Source: an uncultured Spartobacteria bacterium
GTDB taxonomy: Bacteria; Verrucomicrobiota; Verrucomicrobiia; Chthoniobacterales; Chthoniobacteraceae
DNA length: 64,000 bases
NCBI GenBank assembly: GCA_903929475.1
Contig: CAIYUV010000052.1
Location: 1-64,000 of the forward strand
Direction: 5' to 3'
Part shown: one piece after another, positions 25,542-34,825 of the stretch
Layout of the letters: every line of letters starts with the position of its first letter
How positions within the stretch are numbered: position 1 is the first letter of the stretch
Translations under genes and position numbers: made by a program
Notes under the pieces: model-generated
What the model was told of the DNA's origin: nothing
Seen by the model: the letters and a program-made list of their open reading frames with translations, nothing else
The model's database searches: none

Positions 25542-26378
25542 TCAGGGTGGCACCGCTAGTAGTGGGCATTCAGCCTCATGCAGAACGCGTTCCGTCGTGC
25601 TTCCTCGTAATGCATCGAGAAAGCCATGATGTCCCGCGGTGCTCATTACGATCAAATCGGCGTTCAAAGCGGAAGTTGCTTCGTGAATGGTTTCATTCAC
25701 TGCGCCGGGGCGGACGAGACGACTCCACGTCCATCCCTCCTGCTGTGGCAGATAAAGGGCGGGAATTGTTTTTTCATCGCCTACATGCAGCAGATGAAAC
25801 TGCACACTTTTGAGCCCGAGCACGTTTGCAAGTTGGGCTGCTGCATCCACGGCGGACATTGGGTTTGGTTCTGCGGACACTGGAATAAGCACATTTTGCA
25901 GATTTACCGAGCCGTCTTCGTAATTGATGAAGCCAACCACATTGTCCGGTATGAACAACGTCGGCGAATGTGAGCCCCGTGCGATTGGCTCGGCACGCGA
26001 ATGATGCAGCCACTTCATCCGTCCCTCATGAGTATGCGTGGCGAGGACGATCAGATCGGCGGGATGCCGGTTCAGATAATGCAGGACAGATCCCACCGGA
26101 TTCGTTCCATGGCTCATGACTTTCTCCACCCCAATTCCAAGTTCCATTACCGCATGACGGTCACTGCCTTTTGAAAGCAGCTTCCATCGCTCAAGCGTCT
26201 CACGTATCCCGGAAAAATCATGCCAGTGCTCATGGTGGTCGCTGGTGGCGTGTTGCAAAGTCAGGTTTGCCTGCGATGCAAGCGCGAGTTTCAACGCATG
26301 GCAAAAGGCGACGTGACTCGCGTCAGTGAAATCCGAGGGGTGGAAAATAGATTCGTAAGGCGGAATGGTTGCAGACAT
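25542..26378 (-). CDS. Tandem universal stress protein (UspA family)
   Basis: The 278-residue protein consists of two Usp domains. The first (1-145) begins YESIFHPSDFTDAS and includes ADLIVLATHTHEGRMKWLHHSRAEPIA; its glycine loop is degenerate. The second (about 155-278) starts LQNVLIPVSAEPNP and has an intact nucleotide-binding loop, GHHGFLDALRGSTTERVLHEAECPLLAV (G-2x-G-9x-G-S/T pattern). One active and one degenerate loop is common in tandem Usp proteins. It is cytoplasmic and probably stress-induced; no binding site for a regulator was recognised. It is a separate transcription unit from the exosortase pair, 72 bases away. Confidence 0.9.
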   Translation of the reverse strand: MSATIPPYESIFHPSDFTDASHVAFCHALKLALASQANLTLQHATSDHHEHWHDFSGIRETLERWKLLSKGSDRHAVMELGIGVEKVMSHGTNPVGSVLHYLNRHPADLIVLATHTHEGRMKWLHHSRAEPIARGSHSPTLFIPDNVVGFINYEDGSVNLQNVLIPVSAEPNPMSAVDAAAQLANVLGLKSVQFHLLHVGDEKTIPALYLPQQEGWTWSRLVRPGAVNETIHEATSALNADLIVMSTAGHHGFLDALRGSTTERVLHEAECPLLAVPP

Positions 26379-26490
26379 ACGCCGAAAATAAGAAATTCAT
26401 TTCCGACTTGCGCCGCTTTACTTGGCCAATCCCCGTCTAATTTTGCCTAAGCTCTGTCAATTTGCCTTGCGGTTGGTAATGCTACTAAAC

Positions 26491-29400
26491 TCACGCTGCA
26501 GGTATTTTGAAAACGCCGTTCTCCAGTTTGATCCTCGCTTCACTTGTGAGCTTTTGAAGTTGTTCCGTGATGCGCTGCTTCAGTGTCGCTCCCGTGGTTT
26601 TGAACCCGAATGCACGGGCCGCAGCGGAGACCAGTTCGCGGTCACCGACGGCGTGGTGTTCTTCGACGATTTGGAGAAGAGCGGCACGGATTTCTTGCGG
26701 CGGAAGCATTTCGGGTTTTCGTAAGCTGGTAGAACGAGCGTTCTCCCGATTGCGAACCATAACGGAATTGCCGTTCTTCAGAACGCATTCCTCTTCCCGG
26801 ACGAATGTGTCTCGGTGGAGCAGAGCGGCGATGCCACGCTGGACGCTCTCTTGAATCCGCGCACCAGCACGGCCAAGTCCCCACAAGTCGCGCACGCGGG
26901 CGACAAGTTCATCCTCGTGAATCGGCGATTCGATCTCGACGATGCGTGAAAGGATGTCGGCCATCTGTGTAGCGGATACCTCGTGCGGTGCCATCGCGGT
27001 GCCTGGCGCAAAGTCGGCCTCGACGTATGGAAATTCGATTTTTCCATCATCCAAATCTTTAGCGCCGCCGCCCCTCTCACGTTCGATGACGGGAGTGGCT
27101 GCCACTCTCGCGCTGGCTGGCGTTTCCTCCGCCCATCGGACTTTCGCCACCTCCAGCGCGGCAGCCACTTTGCGAAGCTGCTCTGTGGGCCGCTGAAACC
27201 AATCCGTGCTCCAAATGCGATGGATGTGCCAGCCGTGGTCTTCGAGCACCGCTTGCCGGAGCCGGTCGCGGTCGCGTGCGGAGCGGGACGAGTGATAGGC
27301 AGCGCCATCGCACTCGATCCCGATGAGATACCGTCCTGGTTGCCCGGGATCCACCACGCCGAGGTCTATGAAGAAGCCCGCGATTCCGACTTGCGGATGC
27401 ACTTCGTAGCCGAGCGACTGAACCGCGCGACGCACCGCTTCCTCGAACGGCGACTGCTCCTCGCCAGCGCTCCGTTCCGCAACGGCGAGACGTCCGGTTT
27501 CTGCGAATTGGAGGAACGCTTTGAGCGAACGCACACCCGCCCCACCCGCGCGTTCGAGGTCTATCGCGTCGGCGGTGAAGGACGCGAACACCTCGCAGCG
27601 GCGCTTGGCCCGTGAAATGAGGACATTCAGTCGGCGTTCGCCTCCTTCGCTACTGAGCGGGCCGAAGCGCATCGCCATGTAGCCGCTGGCGTTCGGCCCA
27701 TAGCCGACCGAGATGAAAATCACATCGCGCTCGTCACCCTGCACGTTTTCGAGATTCTTGACAAAGAACGGTTCGTGCGGGTGCGCGTGAAAAAAATCTT
27801 CCGTGTCGGGATTCGCGCGCCGGAGCAATTCGAGTTCGTCCTGTATGGCCTGCTGCTGCCGCACGGAAAACGCGGCGACACCAAGGCTGAGTTGCGGATG
27901 CTGCCGCGCGTGCGCGAGAACCGCCGCGCACACGGCGCGAGCTTCGACGCGGTTGGTGCCGGTGCCGCCCGTATCGAATATGCCGCCTGCGACCTTGGTG
28001 AACCGCAGTCCAAGGCTGTCACTGATCAAATGCGGACTGGGGATGATGAACAGCTTGCTGTCGTAGAATTCGCGGTTTGACACCGCGATGAGCGATTGGT
28101 GCCGACTGCGATAGTGCCAACGAAGCATCGTCTCCCGCAGCCCCCGTGCGCAGCAGAGGCCGAGGATGCTTTCCACTTCCTTCGCCTGCGCGACATCAAG
28201 CTGCTCATCGCCGCTTTCAGGATCAGGTTCATCGCTGGTGAGACGCGCGAAGAACCGCGTCGGCGGAAGTTGGCGACTGTCGCCGACGACCACAATTTGC
28301 TTCGCACGCGCCATCGCGCCGAGGGCGTCCACGGGCTGGACCTGACTGGCCTCGTCCACGACGAGCAAATCAAACTCCACCGCACCCGGCGCAAGAAATT
28401 GGGCGACGGAAAGCGGGCTCATCATGAATACCGGTTTCACCGCTTGGACGACAGTGCCCGCATCCGCAATGAGACGGCGCACCGGGCGGTGGTTGCGCTT
28501 CTTTTCCATCTCGCCGAGCACGATTCCCGTTGCACCAATGCCGCTGCTGCGGGCGGGCAGCGTTTTGTGGTGTGCAGCGAGAACGCGATAGCGGGCGAGG
28601 ATGAGCCGCTCTCGGTCGAGCTTGCGGAAATGCTCAACGGCTTGGTTGTGACGCACTCCGTCAAATCGGGCGAGTTCAGGGCGCAGGCGAACAGCTTCTC
28701 GTAACAACTGACTGAGATGCGTGCGGGTAAAGACGTTGCGCAGGGAGTCCTTGGCAATTTCACCGCTCTCCAGCGCGCCGATGAGTGGAGCCAATGCAAG
28801 CTCGCGGGCACGCGCGGCACAGGCTTCATAAGCGCACCAGCGCGAAAGTTCCTCCAGCCCGCCGAGCCACGCATCCAGCCGTAAGCGCAAAGCGGTGAGC
28901 GGAACTGTTTCGCGCGTCGCGCCGTCGAACGCAGCGGCGACATCGAGTGCAAGTTCATTGATGACCTCGCCCACGTTCTTCCACGCACCGTTGAGCGATT
29001 CCGCGAGTTTGGCTGCAATCGGAGCGAGCTTTTCAGGCGACGATATGCGCGCACGGATTTCACGCAGCTCGGCACCAAGCCCAAGCTCCGCTTCGGCACT
29101 CACCCATACAACAATCGCGGACAAATGCGGCCAGTCGGAATTCTCCCCGCGCCACATCACGCCGAAGGCACGCCTTCCGATATCGTCGCCTGTGGCGATC
29201 ACCTTGCGAGCACGCTGCCCGGCGAGAATCTCATCGAGTAGGGCGATGCGATCACTGTGCGCCTTTGGCAATTCGCCAGTAAGGATACCGGCGAGAGTTC
29301 GCAGGGCCTTCCTGTAATCGGAGGCCATCACCATCCAATCGGGCAGAAATGAGAAGGCGGACTTCGATTGTTCTGCGATGGCAGTTCGCACTCCGATCAA

Positions 29401-31242
29401 CTCGGTGTCCCACACAATTTCGTTCACTCGTCCTGCGAGCGCGGACTTTGCGTCCGCGAACGCTTTGCCGGCCTCGACGATTTCCGCGATGCCCGTAAGA
29501 CTGGTTTGCCACACGCGGCTCGTCTGCGCCTCCGCATCAAGCGGTGGAGATACGGCGAGGTGTTCTCCAGTTCGACGCAACAATTCCGAATGGGAAAAAT
29601 CCGCTGGTTCCGGGAGTGACAAGACCCCCGCAAACGAGGCATTCGCTTCGCGCAGCGATTCGAGATATGCGCGACAGCTTCGCAAACTTTTTTCGATGCG
29701 CGGCAAATCAATCGCCAACACAGCTTGCCTTCTCACTCCACGCCACGAGTGCCTGGCTGGTTCCCCAGTTTCCGCAAGACGTGAAGTGAGTTCCGCCACC
29801 AGCCGTTCGCGGCGCCCTCGTTCATCGGGCGTCCATGTCTCACCGCCCTCGAAGTAAAATTCCGCGGCCTCTTTTCCCCGCTCGCCAAGCTCCCCGATTT
29901 GGCCCATGACCGCAAACATCGAAAGGCCGCTCGGCCCGATCGAAGTGTGCAGCGCCTCCGCGTGTTCATTGAGCCGGGCGCGCGCTTCGGCAAGCTGCGG
30001 CACAATGCCCTCCAGTGTTTCACCGCGCGGGCAGCCAAGTTCCCAAGTGCGACCGATTTCCTCCAGCACCGCCCGCTTGTGCGCCTTACCGCTGTGCAGT
30101 TCGAGGCAGAGGTCGCCCAGAGCGATGGCTTCGAGTCTGCGTTTTACGACTTCGAGCGCGGCGAGTTTCTCCGCGACAAAAAGCACTTTTTTCCCGTCGA
30201 GCACAGCAGTCGCGATGATGTTGGCAATGGACTGGCTTTTCCCCGTGCCAGGCGGTCCTTGGATTACGAGGTTCTCGCCCGCGCGAATGCGCTCGATGGC
30301 AACAGTCTGCGAACTGTCCGCGTCCACCACGTGATCCAGCCGCGCTGCCGGGATGATTTCGTCGAGTTGCCCGTCGGCGGAAAACGGGCTGTCTGCCGCA
30401 GGAAACCCATCGCGAAGCAACGCGCCGATGAATGGGTTTTCCAGCAGCTTTTCCCGCGTCGGCCAGTTGTCCGGGTCAAGGTCGCGATACATCAGGAACT
30501 TGGCGAACGAATAGAACCCGAGCGTCATGCCGTCGGTCTCCACGATCCAGTTTTGGTTCTGTGACACCACGCGACGGACCGCGTCCGCGTAAACAGACGG
30601 GATAAGATTTTCCTCATCAGGAAACCGCGGCAGTTCGATACCGAAGTCGCGTCGGAGCATTTCAGCAAGGGAGAGGTTTTCCTGAACGTCCTCCTCACGC
30701 CAGCGCAGGGTGAAACGGTCACTTACAGATCCGCGCCGAAGCTCCACGGGCACGAGAATCAGCGGCGCGTAACGCGGAATGTCGGATTTCTTATCCTCGA
30801 ACCACTTCAACCGCCCAAGTGCGAGATAGAGAATGTTCACGCCCTGCTCCTCCTCGATGGAACGCGCATCGCGGTAGAGCGATAGTAGTCGACTCTGCAG
30901 CCCCTCCGGCGTCAGCGCGGTCTGGAGTTTGGAATCCACATGGCGTGCCGCCAATCCACCCGCGCCGGGCTCGTCATCATCCGGCGGCGGCAATTCGATT
31001 TCATCGTCGCCACTCGCCGTTGATCCCGTCTTCGGCTTCCGCACGCTCTGCTGGCCCGCGACAAATGTGAGCGTTTTCTTTTCCGTGACGATAAGCCGGA
31101 AAATCTCATCGCTGCGCTCATCCCGGACATGCACCACACGCGCCGACTTCGATTCCACGGGCATCGAGAGCAGCCGGTTGCGCGTCGAGAGGTCGAGTAA
31201 CTCGCGGCGATTTTCCTCCAATAGGTTTTCCAGCGACGGCAT
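26491..31242 (-). CDS. Giant DUF4011-helicase-Vsr/DUF559 nuclease protein (Hhe-like, candidate anti-phage)
   Basis: A protein of about 1,583 residues. The ATG at 31242 is preferred; a GTG 18 bases upstream is possible. The N-terminus (NLLEENRRELLDLSTRNRLL) is typical of DUF4011. A superfamily 1 helicase follows: Walker A QGPPGTGKSQSIANI (around residue 330), the DEAS-type Walker B LLVVDEASQVQPVDA (about 965) and the motif V/VI area DVIFISVGYGPN...LNVLISRAKRRCEVF. Around 1300 is a Vsr/DUF559-like PD-D/ExK nuclease (FFIDLGVVDP...YLIGIECDGAAYHSS). A DUF3320-like helical domain follows at about 1415-1495. This order matches a single-gene defence protein (Hhe) described in screens of defence islands. 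Anti-phage activity here is inferred from architecture only. Confidence 0.8.
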   Translation of the reverse strand: MPSLENLLEENRRELLDLSTRNRLLSMPVESKSARVVHVRDERSDEIFRLIVTEKKTLTFVAGQQSVRKPKTGSTASGDDEIELPPPDDDEPGAGGLAARHVDSKLQTALTPEGLQSRLLSLYRDARSIEEEQGVNILYLALGRLKWFEDKKSDIPRYAPLILVPVELRRGSVSDRFTLRWREEDVQENLSLAEMLRRDFGIELPRFPDEENLIPSVYADAVRRVVSQNQNWIVETDGMTLGFYSFAKFLMYRDLDPDNWPTREKLLENPFIGALLRDGFPAADSPFSADGQLDEIIPAARLDHVVDADSSQTVAIERIRAGENLVIQGPPGTGKSQSIANIIATAVLDGKKVLFVAEKLAALEVVKRRLEAIALGDLCLELHSGKAHKRAVLEEIGRTWELGCPRGETLEGIVPQLAEARARLNEHAEALHTSIGPSGLSMFAVMGQIGELGERGKEAAEFYFEGGETWTPDERGRRERLVAELTSRLAETGEPARHSWRGVRRQAVLAIDLPRIEKSLRSCRAYLESLREANASFAGVLSLPEPADFSHSELLRRTGEHLAVSPPLDAEAQTSRVWQTSLTGIAEIVEAGKAFADAKSALAGRVNEIVWDTELIGVRTAIAEQSKSAFSFLPDWMVMASDYRKALRTLAGILTGELPKAHSDRIALLDEILAGQRARKVIATGDDIGRRAFGVMWRGENSDWPHLSAIVVWVSAEAELGLGAELREIRARISSPEKLAPIAAKLAESLNGAWKNVGEVINELALDVAAAFDGATRETVPLTALRLRLDAWLGGLEELSRWCAYEACAARARELALAPLIGALESGEIAKDSLRNVFTRTHLSQLLREAVRLRPELARFDGVRHNQAVEHFRKLDRERLILARYRVLAAHHKTLPARSSGIGATGIVLGEMEKKRNHRPVRRLIADAGTVVQAVKPVFMMSPLSVAQFLAPGAVEFDLLVVDEASQVQPVDALGAMARAKQIVVVGDSRQLPPTRFFARLTSDEPDPESGDEQLDVAQAKEVESILGLCCARGLRETMLRWHYRSRHQSLIAVSNREFYDSKLFIIPSPHLISDSLGLRFTKVAGGIFDTGGTGTNRVEARAVCAAVLAHARQHPQLSLGVAAFSVRQQQAIQDELELLRRANPDTEDFFHAHPHEPFFVKNLENVQGDERDVIFISVGYGPNASGYMAMRFGPLSSEGGERRLNVLISRAKRRCEVFASFTADAIDLERAGGAGVRSLKAFLQFAETGRLAVAERSAGEEQSPFEEAVRRAVQSLGYEVHPQVGIAGFFIDLGVVDPGQPGRYLIGIECDGAAYHSSRSARDRDRLRQAVLEDHGWHIHRIWSTDWFQRPTEQLRKVAAALEVAKVRWAEETPASARVAATPVIERERGGGAKDLDDGKIEFPYVEADFAPGTAMAPHEVSATQMADILSRIVEIESPIHEDELVARVRDLWGLGRAGARIQESVQRGIAALLHRDTFVREEECVLKNGNSVMVRNRENARSTSLRKPEMLPPQEIRAALLQIVEEHHAVGDRELVSAAARAFGFKTTGATLKQRITEQLQKLTSEARIKLENGVFKIPAA

Positions 31243-31331
31243 GGCCAAAATGATGCCCACTATACGGGCTCTTTGGCAAAGCCTGTCTTTGACCTTAAAC
31301 TCACAGGTAGCCGTTTTCTTGAATCAGACTA

Positions 31332-31883
31332 CTACAGCACCTCGCGGTAGACGTCGGGGTGGGGGCGGGAGATGACTACGGCGTTCACGAGCACGCCGGC
31401 TTCGGCGATGACGGCGCGGCCTGCGGCGACTGCGGCTTGGACGGATGAGACGTCGCCGGTGAGGGTGCAGAATGCTTTTCCACCGAGGGCCATCGCGAGG
31501 CGGACTTCGAGGAGTTGGACGTCGGCGGCTTTCGCTGCGGCGTCGGCGGCTTTGATGAGCGTGGCGACATTGAATGACTCGAAGATTCCGAGCGCGCCTT
31601 TCGGTTCGACGGGGCTTGTGCGGCCAATCGCTGTGAGCACGTCGGGGTGCAGATTTGAGATGACGATGTTATCAATCAGGCAACCGCCGGCGGTCTCGGT
31701 GCCGGTGGCGATGGCTGCTTCGACGCTCGCGGTGTCGCCTGCGAGTAGGATCATGTATTTTCCGGAGCAAATGGAGCGTGAGAGCATGAGCTTCACGTTG
31801 CCTGCCTTGAGTGCGGAGTCGGCGACTGAGAATCCAGCGGCGATGCTGGAGAGTTCGATGAGGCCTACGGATTTTTCGTTCAT
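31332..31883 (-). CDS. BMC-T shell protein, PduT-like with Fe-S cysteine
   Basis: The 183-residue protein is made of two BMC domains (1-90 and about 95-180) that would form a trimeric pseudohexameric shell tile. It aligns along its length with PduT: GLIELSSIAAGFSVADSALK, then RSICSGKYMILLAGD, GIFESFNVA and VVISRPHPDV. Cys39 in SRSICSGKY is the counterpart of the PduT cysteine that binds a [4Fe-4S] cluster at the three-fold pore. This supports electron transfer through the shell, probably with the PduS-like protein whose gene abuts it (the stop codon and the ATG are immediately adjacent). It is the last gene of the BMC operon. Confidence 0.92.
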   Translation of the reverse strand: MNEKSVGLIELSSIAAGFSVADSALKAGNVKLMLSRSICSGKYMILLAGDTASVEAAIATGTETAGGCLIDNIVISNLHPDVLTAIGRTSPVEPKGALGIFESFNVATLIKAADAAAKAADVQLLEVRLAMALGGKAFCTLTGDVSSVQAAVAAGRAVIAEAGVLVNAVVISRPHPDVYREVL

Positions 31884-33197
31884 TTACTTGGTCAAGGTGA
31901 TGCGGTCGTTCGCGATGGCGGTGACTTTCGCGGCGAATGGTGCGTGGATGATTGCGCCGAGTGCGTTCGGTGCGGGTTCGGAAATTGGCTGCCCTGCTTT
32001 CACGGTGTCGCCGACTTTTACGAGGGGGATGGTCGGTGCTCCGGCGCTTTGTTTCAGCGGAAGGACGAGCAGGTTGGTCTCGACGATGCCGGGGCGCAGA
32101 GGCGCGGGGCTGTCGTATTGCTCGACGTGCATTTTTTTCATGAGCGACTTGATCGGCACGTGGCGGCCATCGCGCATGGGGTGGACTTTGATGTCGGTCT
32201 TGCCGGTCCACTTGAAATTTTGCTTCCGCAGCACGGCCTTGGAGTCGTCGCAGGCTTCCTTCGGATAGAGTTCCTCGGGGCAGGCGTAGAGGGTGCAAAG
32301 TCCGCACGAGCAGCAGAGCGCGGCCCATTCGTTGAAGCGCTCGGCACCGGTGCCTGTGAAGGCGAGCGTGCGCATGACTTGGTGCGGCTCCACTTGGTAG
32401 CCGAGCAGAAAGCGCGGGCAGAATTCGGTGCAGTATCGGCATTGGTCGCACGCGGATTTGCCGATGGAGGCCTGCAACTTAGCAGGCTTGAACTTCTTCT
32501 GCATGACGTGGTGATCACGCGAGAGAATGATCGCACCGGTGCTGGTTTTTACAACGGTGCGGTCGAGGTCATCGGTTGTCTCGCCCATCATGAGTCCGCC
32601 GATGGCGAGAACGGGATCATCGCACGTCGCGCCACCCGCTGCGGCGATGCACTCGCGGTAGCTGATGCCAATCGGAACGGTGAGCGAAACGGGTTCGGCG
32701 ACTGCGCCGGCGATGGTGATGGTCTTGTGCGTGACCGGCTTTCCGCTCACGGACTGCGCGATGTTCACGAGTGTCTCGACGTTGTTGACGATAGCGCCGA
32801 CGTGAATCGGGAGGCCGCCGGGCGGGATGAGTTTTCCGGTGACGGTGTAGACGAGATCGTATTCGTCGCCCGCAGGATAAAAGTCGCCCAGCAACTGAAC
32901 CCGCACGTTGGTTCCCTTGCATGCAGCCTCGATGGCTTCGACTGCGCCTTTTTTCTTCGCCTTAATGCCGATGACGCCTTCCTTTGCTCCGGTTGCGACC
33001 ATGCTGAGTTCGACGCCGCGCACGACATCCGCCGCATAGTGCTCCATCACCGCCGCATCCTTGTGCAGCAGAGGCTCACACTCAGCGCCATTGGCGATGA
33101 TGATGTCGGCTTTCGAGCCGAGCTTCACGTGCGCGGGAAAGCCGCCGCCGCCTGCGCCGACGACCCCTGCCAGCCTGACCTGATCAATGAGCGACAT
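31884..33197 (-). CDS. PduS-like / RnfC-like Fe-S flavoprotein
   Basis: The 437-residue protein has the RnfC/PduS layout. A glycine-rich FMN/NAD site is at the N-terminus (GVVGAGGGGFPAHVKL, then NGAECEPLLHKD), followed by a SLBB-type domain and two [4Fe-4S] motifs of ferredoxin type, CDQCRYCTEFCP and CCSCGLCTLYACP. A lipoyl/biotin-like beta domain closes the protein (LVKVGDTVKAGQPISEPAPNALGA). In Pdu compartments PduS works with PduT in cofactor reduction; here no B12 enzyme is nearby, so NADH re-oxidation across the shell is the likelier use. The gene lies between the aldolase and BMC-T genes with spacings of 9 and 0 bases. Confidence 0.88.
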   Translation of the reverse strand: MSLIDQVRLAGVVGAGGGGFPAHVKLGSKADIIIANGAECEPLLHKDAAVMEHYAADVVRGVELSMVATGAKEGVIGIKAKKKGAVEAIEAACKGTNVRVQLLGDFYPAGDEYDLVYTVTGKLIPPGGLPIHVGAIVNNVETLVNIAQSVSGKPVTHKTITIAGAVAEPVSLTVPIGISYRECIAAAGGATCDDPVLAIGGLMMGETTDDLDRTVVKTSTGAIILSRDHHVMQKKFKPAKLQASIGKSACDQCRYCTEFCPRFLLGYQVEPHQVMRTLAFTGTGAERFNEWAALCCSCGLCTLYACPEELYPKEACDDSKAVLRKQNFKWTGKTDIKVHPMRDGRHVPIKSLMKKMHVEQYDSPAPLRPGIVETNLLVLPLKQSAGAPTIPLVKVGDTVKAGQPISEPAPNALGAIIHAPFAAKVTAIANDRITLTK

Positions 33198-33206
33198 GGG
33201 ATGCGA

Positions 33207-34283
33207 TTACTTTTGCAGATTCGCTACGATCTCGTTGGTGAGCTTTTGAACGATGGCCTCGATTTCGGCGTCGCTTGCGGTGTTGTCCTGCGTGACTGGA
33301 TTCCACGGAGTGACTGGCGACGAGCAGCCGTGTGAGCCGCACATCTGCTGCCAGGGGTCCACTTCGCAAAGTCCGGCGGGCTTGAGGTCGTAGCGGTCGT
33401 CGGGGAGGCCGAGGCTCTTCTTGATGTTGAGCAACTCGGGTAGCTTGTCGCACGGAATGGACGCGCCGCCGGGGATGGACTGCGCCAGAATCACGGTGCG
33501 GCAATACGCGTCGGTGATCTCCATTTTGAAATACGCATCCTCGACCGATTTGCCCCAGCAGATGACGCCGTGGTTGCCCATGAGGATGGACTGATGTTTT
33601 GGCGCGAGCGGGAAAATCTCCGCTGCGATCTCCGCGCTGCCGGGTGTTTTGTAAGGCGTGTAGGCGACGGTGCCGACGAATACTTCCAACTCGGGGATGA
33701 GCCGTGGTGGTGGCTGCATTCCTTTGATTGCAAAGGCACCCGCGTGGCACGGATGCGCGTGGCAGACGCTCACAGCTTCGGGTGTAGAGTGGAAGATGGC
33801 CATGTGCGTGGTGATTTCGCTGGAGCGTTTCCACGTGCCGCCGAGCTGCGTGCCCTTGCCGTCCACCATGCACATCATGTCGGGTTTCATGAAGCCTTTG
33901 CTCACGCCGGTCGGAGTGCAGATGAAACGATCCGGCCCGAGGCGCGCGGAGATGTTGCCTCCGTTGCCGTCGCAGTATTCACGAGCCCAGATGCGGCGAC
34001 CGATGTCGCAGATTTGCTCTTTGATTTCGTTGGCTTCCTTCGAGGCGAAAAGGCGCACGTCATCCGGCTTGTATGCGCCCGGCGATGCGACGGGCGCATA
34101 GCCTTTCGAGCTTGCAGTGCCTTCGCTGTCAGATGGTGCTTTGTTGTCGAAGACGATTTTGACTCCGGCTTCGGTGAGGATGTCTTTCGCGCCGGGCGTG
34201 ATCCGGATTTCGCTGTTTTGTCGAAACTCTTTTGCGCCTGTTTTGACGAATTCGGCGGCTTCTTTTTGTGCGATCAGTTGCAT
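33207..34283 (-). CDS. Class II aldolase (fuculose/rhamnulose-phosphate type) with N-terminal extension
   Basis: The 358-residue protein has an aldolase domain over residues about 80-310: GNISARLGPDRFICTPTGVSKG for phosphate binding, SSEITTHMAIF with the catalytic Glu, the HAH zinc ligands in VSVCHAHPCHAG, and the third His in GNHGVICWG. It would split L-fuculose-1-P or L-rhamnulose-1-P into dihydroxyacetone phosphate and lactaldehyde. The first ~55 residues form a small domain containing RITPGAKDILTEAGVKIVFD, a T-P-x-A-(K/R)-x-x-x-x-x-x-G-(V/I) motif shared with several microcompartment proteins. A Ser/Gly/Pro linker joins it to the catalytic part. The extension may direct the enzyme into the shell. 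Confidence 0.88.
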   Translation of the reverse strand: MQLIAQKEAAEFVKTGAKEFRQNSEIRITPGAKDILTEAGVKIVFDNKAPSDSEGTASSKGYAPVASPGAYKPDDVRLFASKEANEIKEQICDIGRRIWAREYCDGNGGNISARLGPDRFICTPTGVSKGFMKPDMMCMVDGKGTQLGGTWKRSSEITTHMAIFHSTPEAVSVCHAHPCHAGAFAIKGMQPPPRLIPELEVFVGTVAYTPYKTPGSAEIAAEIFPLAPKHQSILMGNHGVICWGKSVEDAYFKMEITDAYCRTVILAQSIPGGASIPCDKLPELLNIKKSLGLPDDRYDLKPAGLCEVDPWQQMCGSHGCSSPVTPWNPVTQDNTASDAEIEAIVQKLTNEIVANLQK

Positions 34284-34286
34284 AGT

Positions 34287-34565
34287 TTATTCCTTGTAAA
34301 AAATTTCATCTACGAGCGCGGCGCAGTAGGCGTCCACGGGTGTTGGCTTCGGAAATGGGCAGGCGGCTTCGCGGCCTTCGCTGATGGCGATGTTCTGGCC
34401 GACTCCTGCGCCGAGTTGGTCATAAACGACGATGGCAGGGTCATATTTTTCCACGCCGGAAAATGTGTCTGTTTTCCACGGCAAAGTGAGCAGCAGGCGC
34501 TCGCCGACGTATCTCTTGGAGCGCACGGAAAGTGTGACGCGACCGACAACGGTGCCCATTCTCAT
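34287..34565 (-). CDS. BMC-P shell vertex protein (EutN/CcmL family), copy 1
   Basis: The 92-residue protein has the pentamer fold that caps the shell's vertices: MGTVVGRVTLSVRSKRYVGE at the start, VVYDQLGAGVGQNIAISEGREA in the middle (the D-x-x-G-A-G-x-G-x signature), and ALVDEI near the end. An ATG at 34565 overlaps the stop of the preceding BMC-P gene by four bases; a second ATG at 34559 is also possible. The C-terminal extension after EAACPFPKPTP is longer than in the other two copies. It precedes the aldolase gene by three bases. Confidence 0.92.
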   Translation of the reverse strand: MRMGTVVGRVTLSVRSKRYVGERLLLTLPWKTDTFSGVEKYDPAIVVYDQLGAGVGQNIAISEGREAACPFPKPTPVDAYCAALVDEIFYKE

Positions 34566-34825
34566 ATCGCGAGACTCCTTTCCGGGTCTATGATACCCAG
34601 CACTGTCCAGCGCGCAGGGCTACGCTCGTCGCCGACGATTTTGCGCGCTTCGCTGCCATCGCTCGAAATCAACACCTTCTGCCCGATGCCTGCGCCGAGT
34701 GCGTCGAGCACGATTTGAGGCGCCAGATCGGGACTGTCCGGCATCGCGATGAGGAGCCGCCAGCCTTCGAGGCTTTTGTGCTTCATCGTCGAAGTGACGT
34801 GTCCTTTGATCGTGGCGAGGCGCAT
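34562..34825 (-). CDS. BMC-P shell vertex protein, copy 2
   Basis: The 87-residue EutN/CcmL-type pentamer begins MRLATIKGHVTSTMKHKSLE and has the signature LDALGAGIGQKVLISSDGSEAR and the closing VLGIIDPE. It lies directly after the aldehyde dehydrogenase stop codon and overlaps copy 1 by four bases. Three divergent vertex proteins in one operon are a feature of planctomycete-verrucomicrobial compartments and may form mixed or position-specific vertices. Confidence 0.93.
   Translation of the reverse strand: MRLATIKGHVTSTMKHKSLEGWRLLIAMPDSPDLAPQIVLDALGAGIGQKVLISSDGSEARKIVGDERSPARWTVLGIIDPERSLAI

Noticed and set aside
30917-31375. Possible transcription terminator between the BMC operon and the helicase-nuclease gene
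   Set aside because: Only a weak, interrupted hairpin (around 31265-31282) without a T-run was found.
31944-33335. Open frame of 463 codons opposite the PduS-like gene
   Set aside because: The sense strand carries intact Fe-S and flavin motifs; the antisense frame has no known domain.
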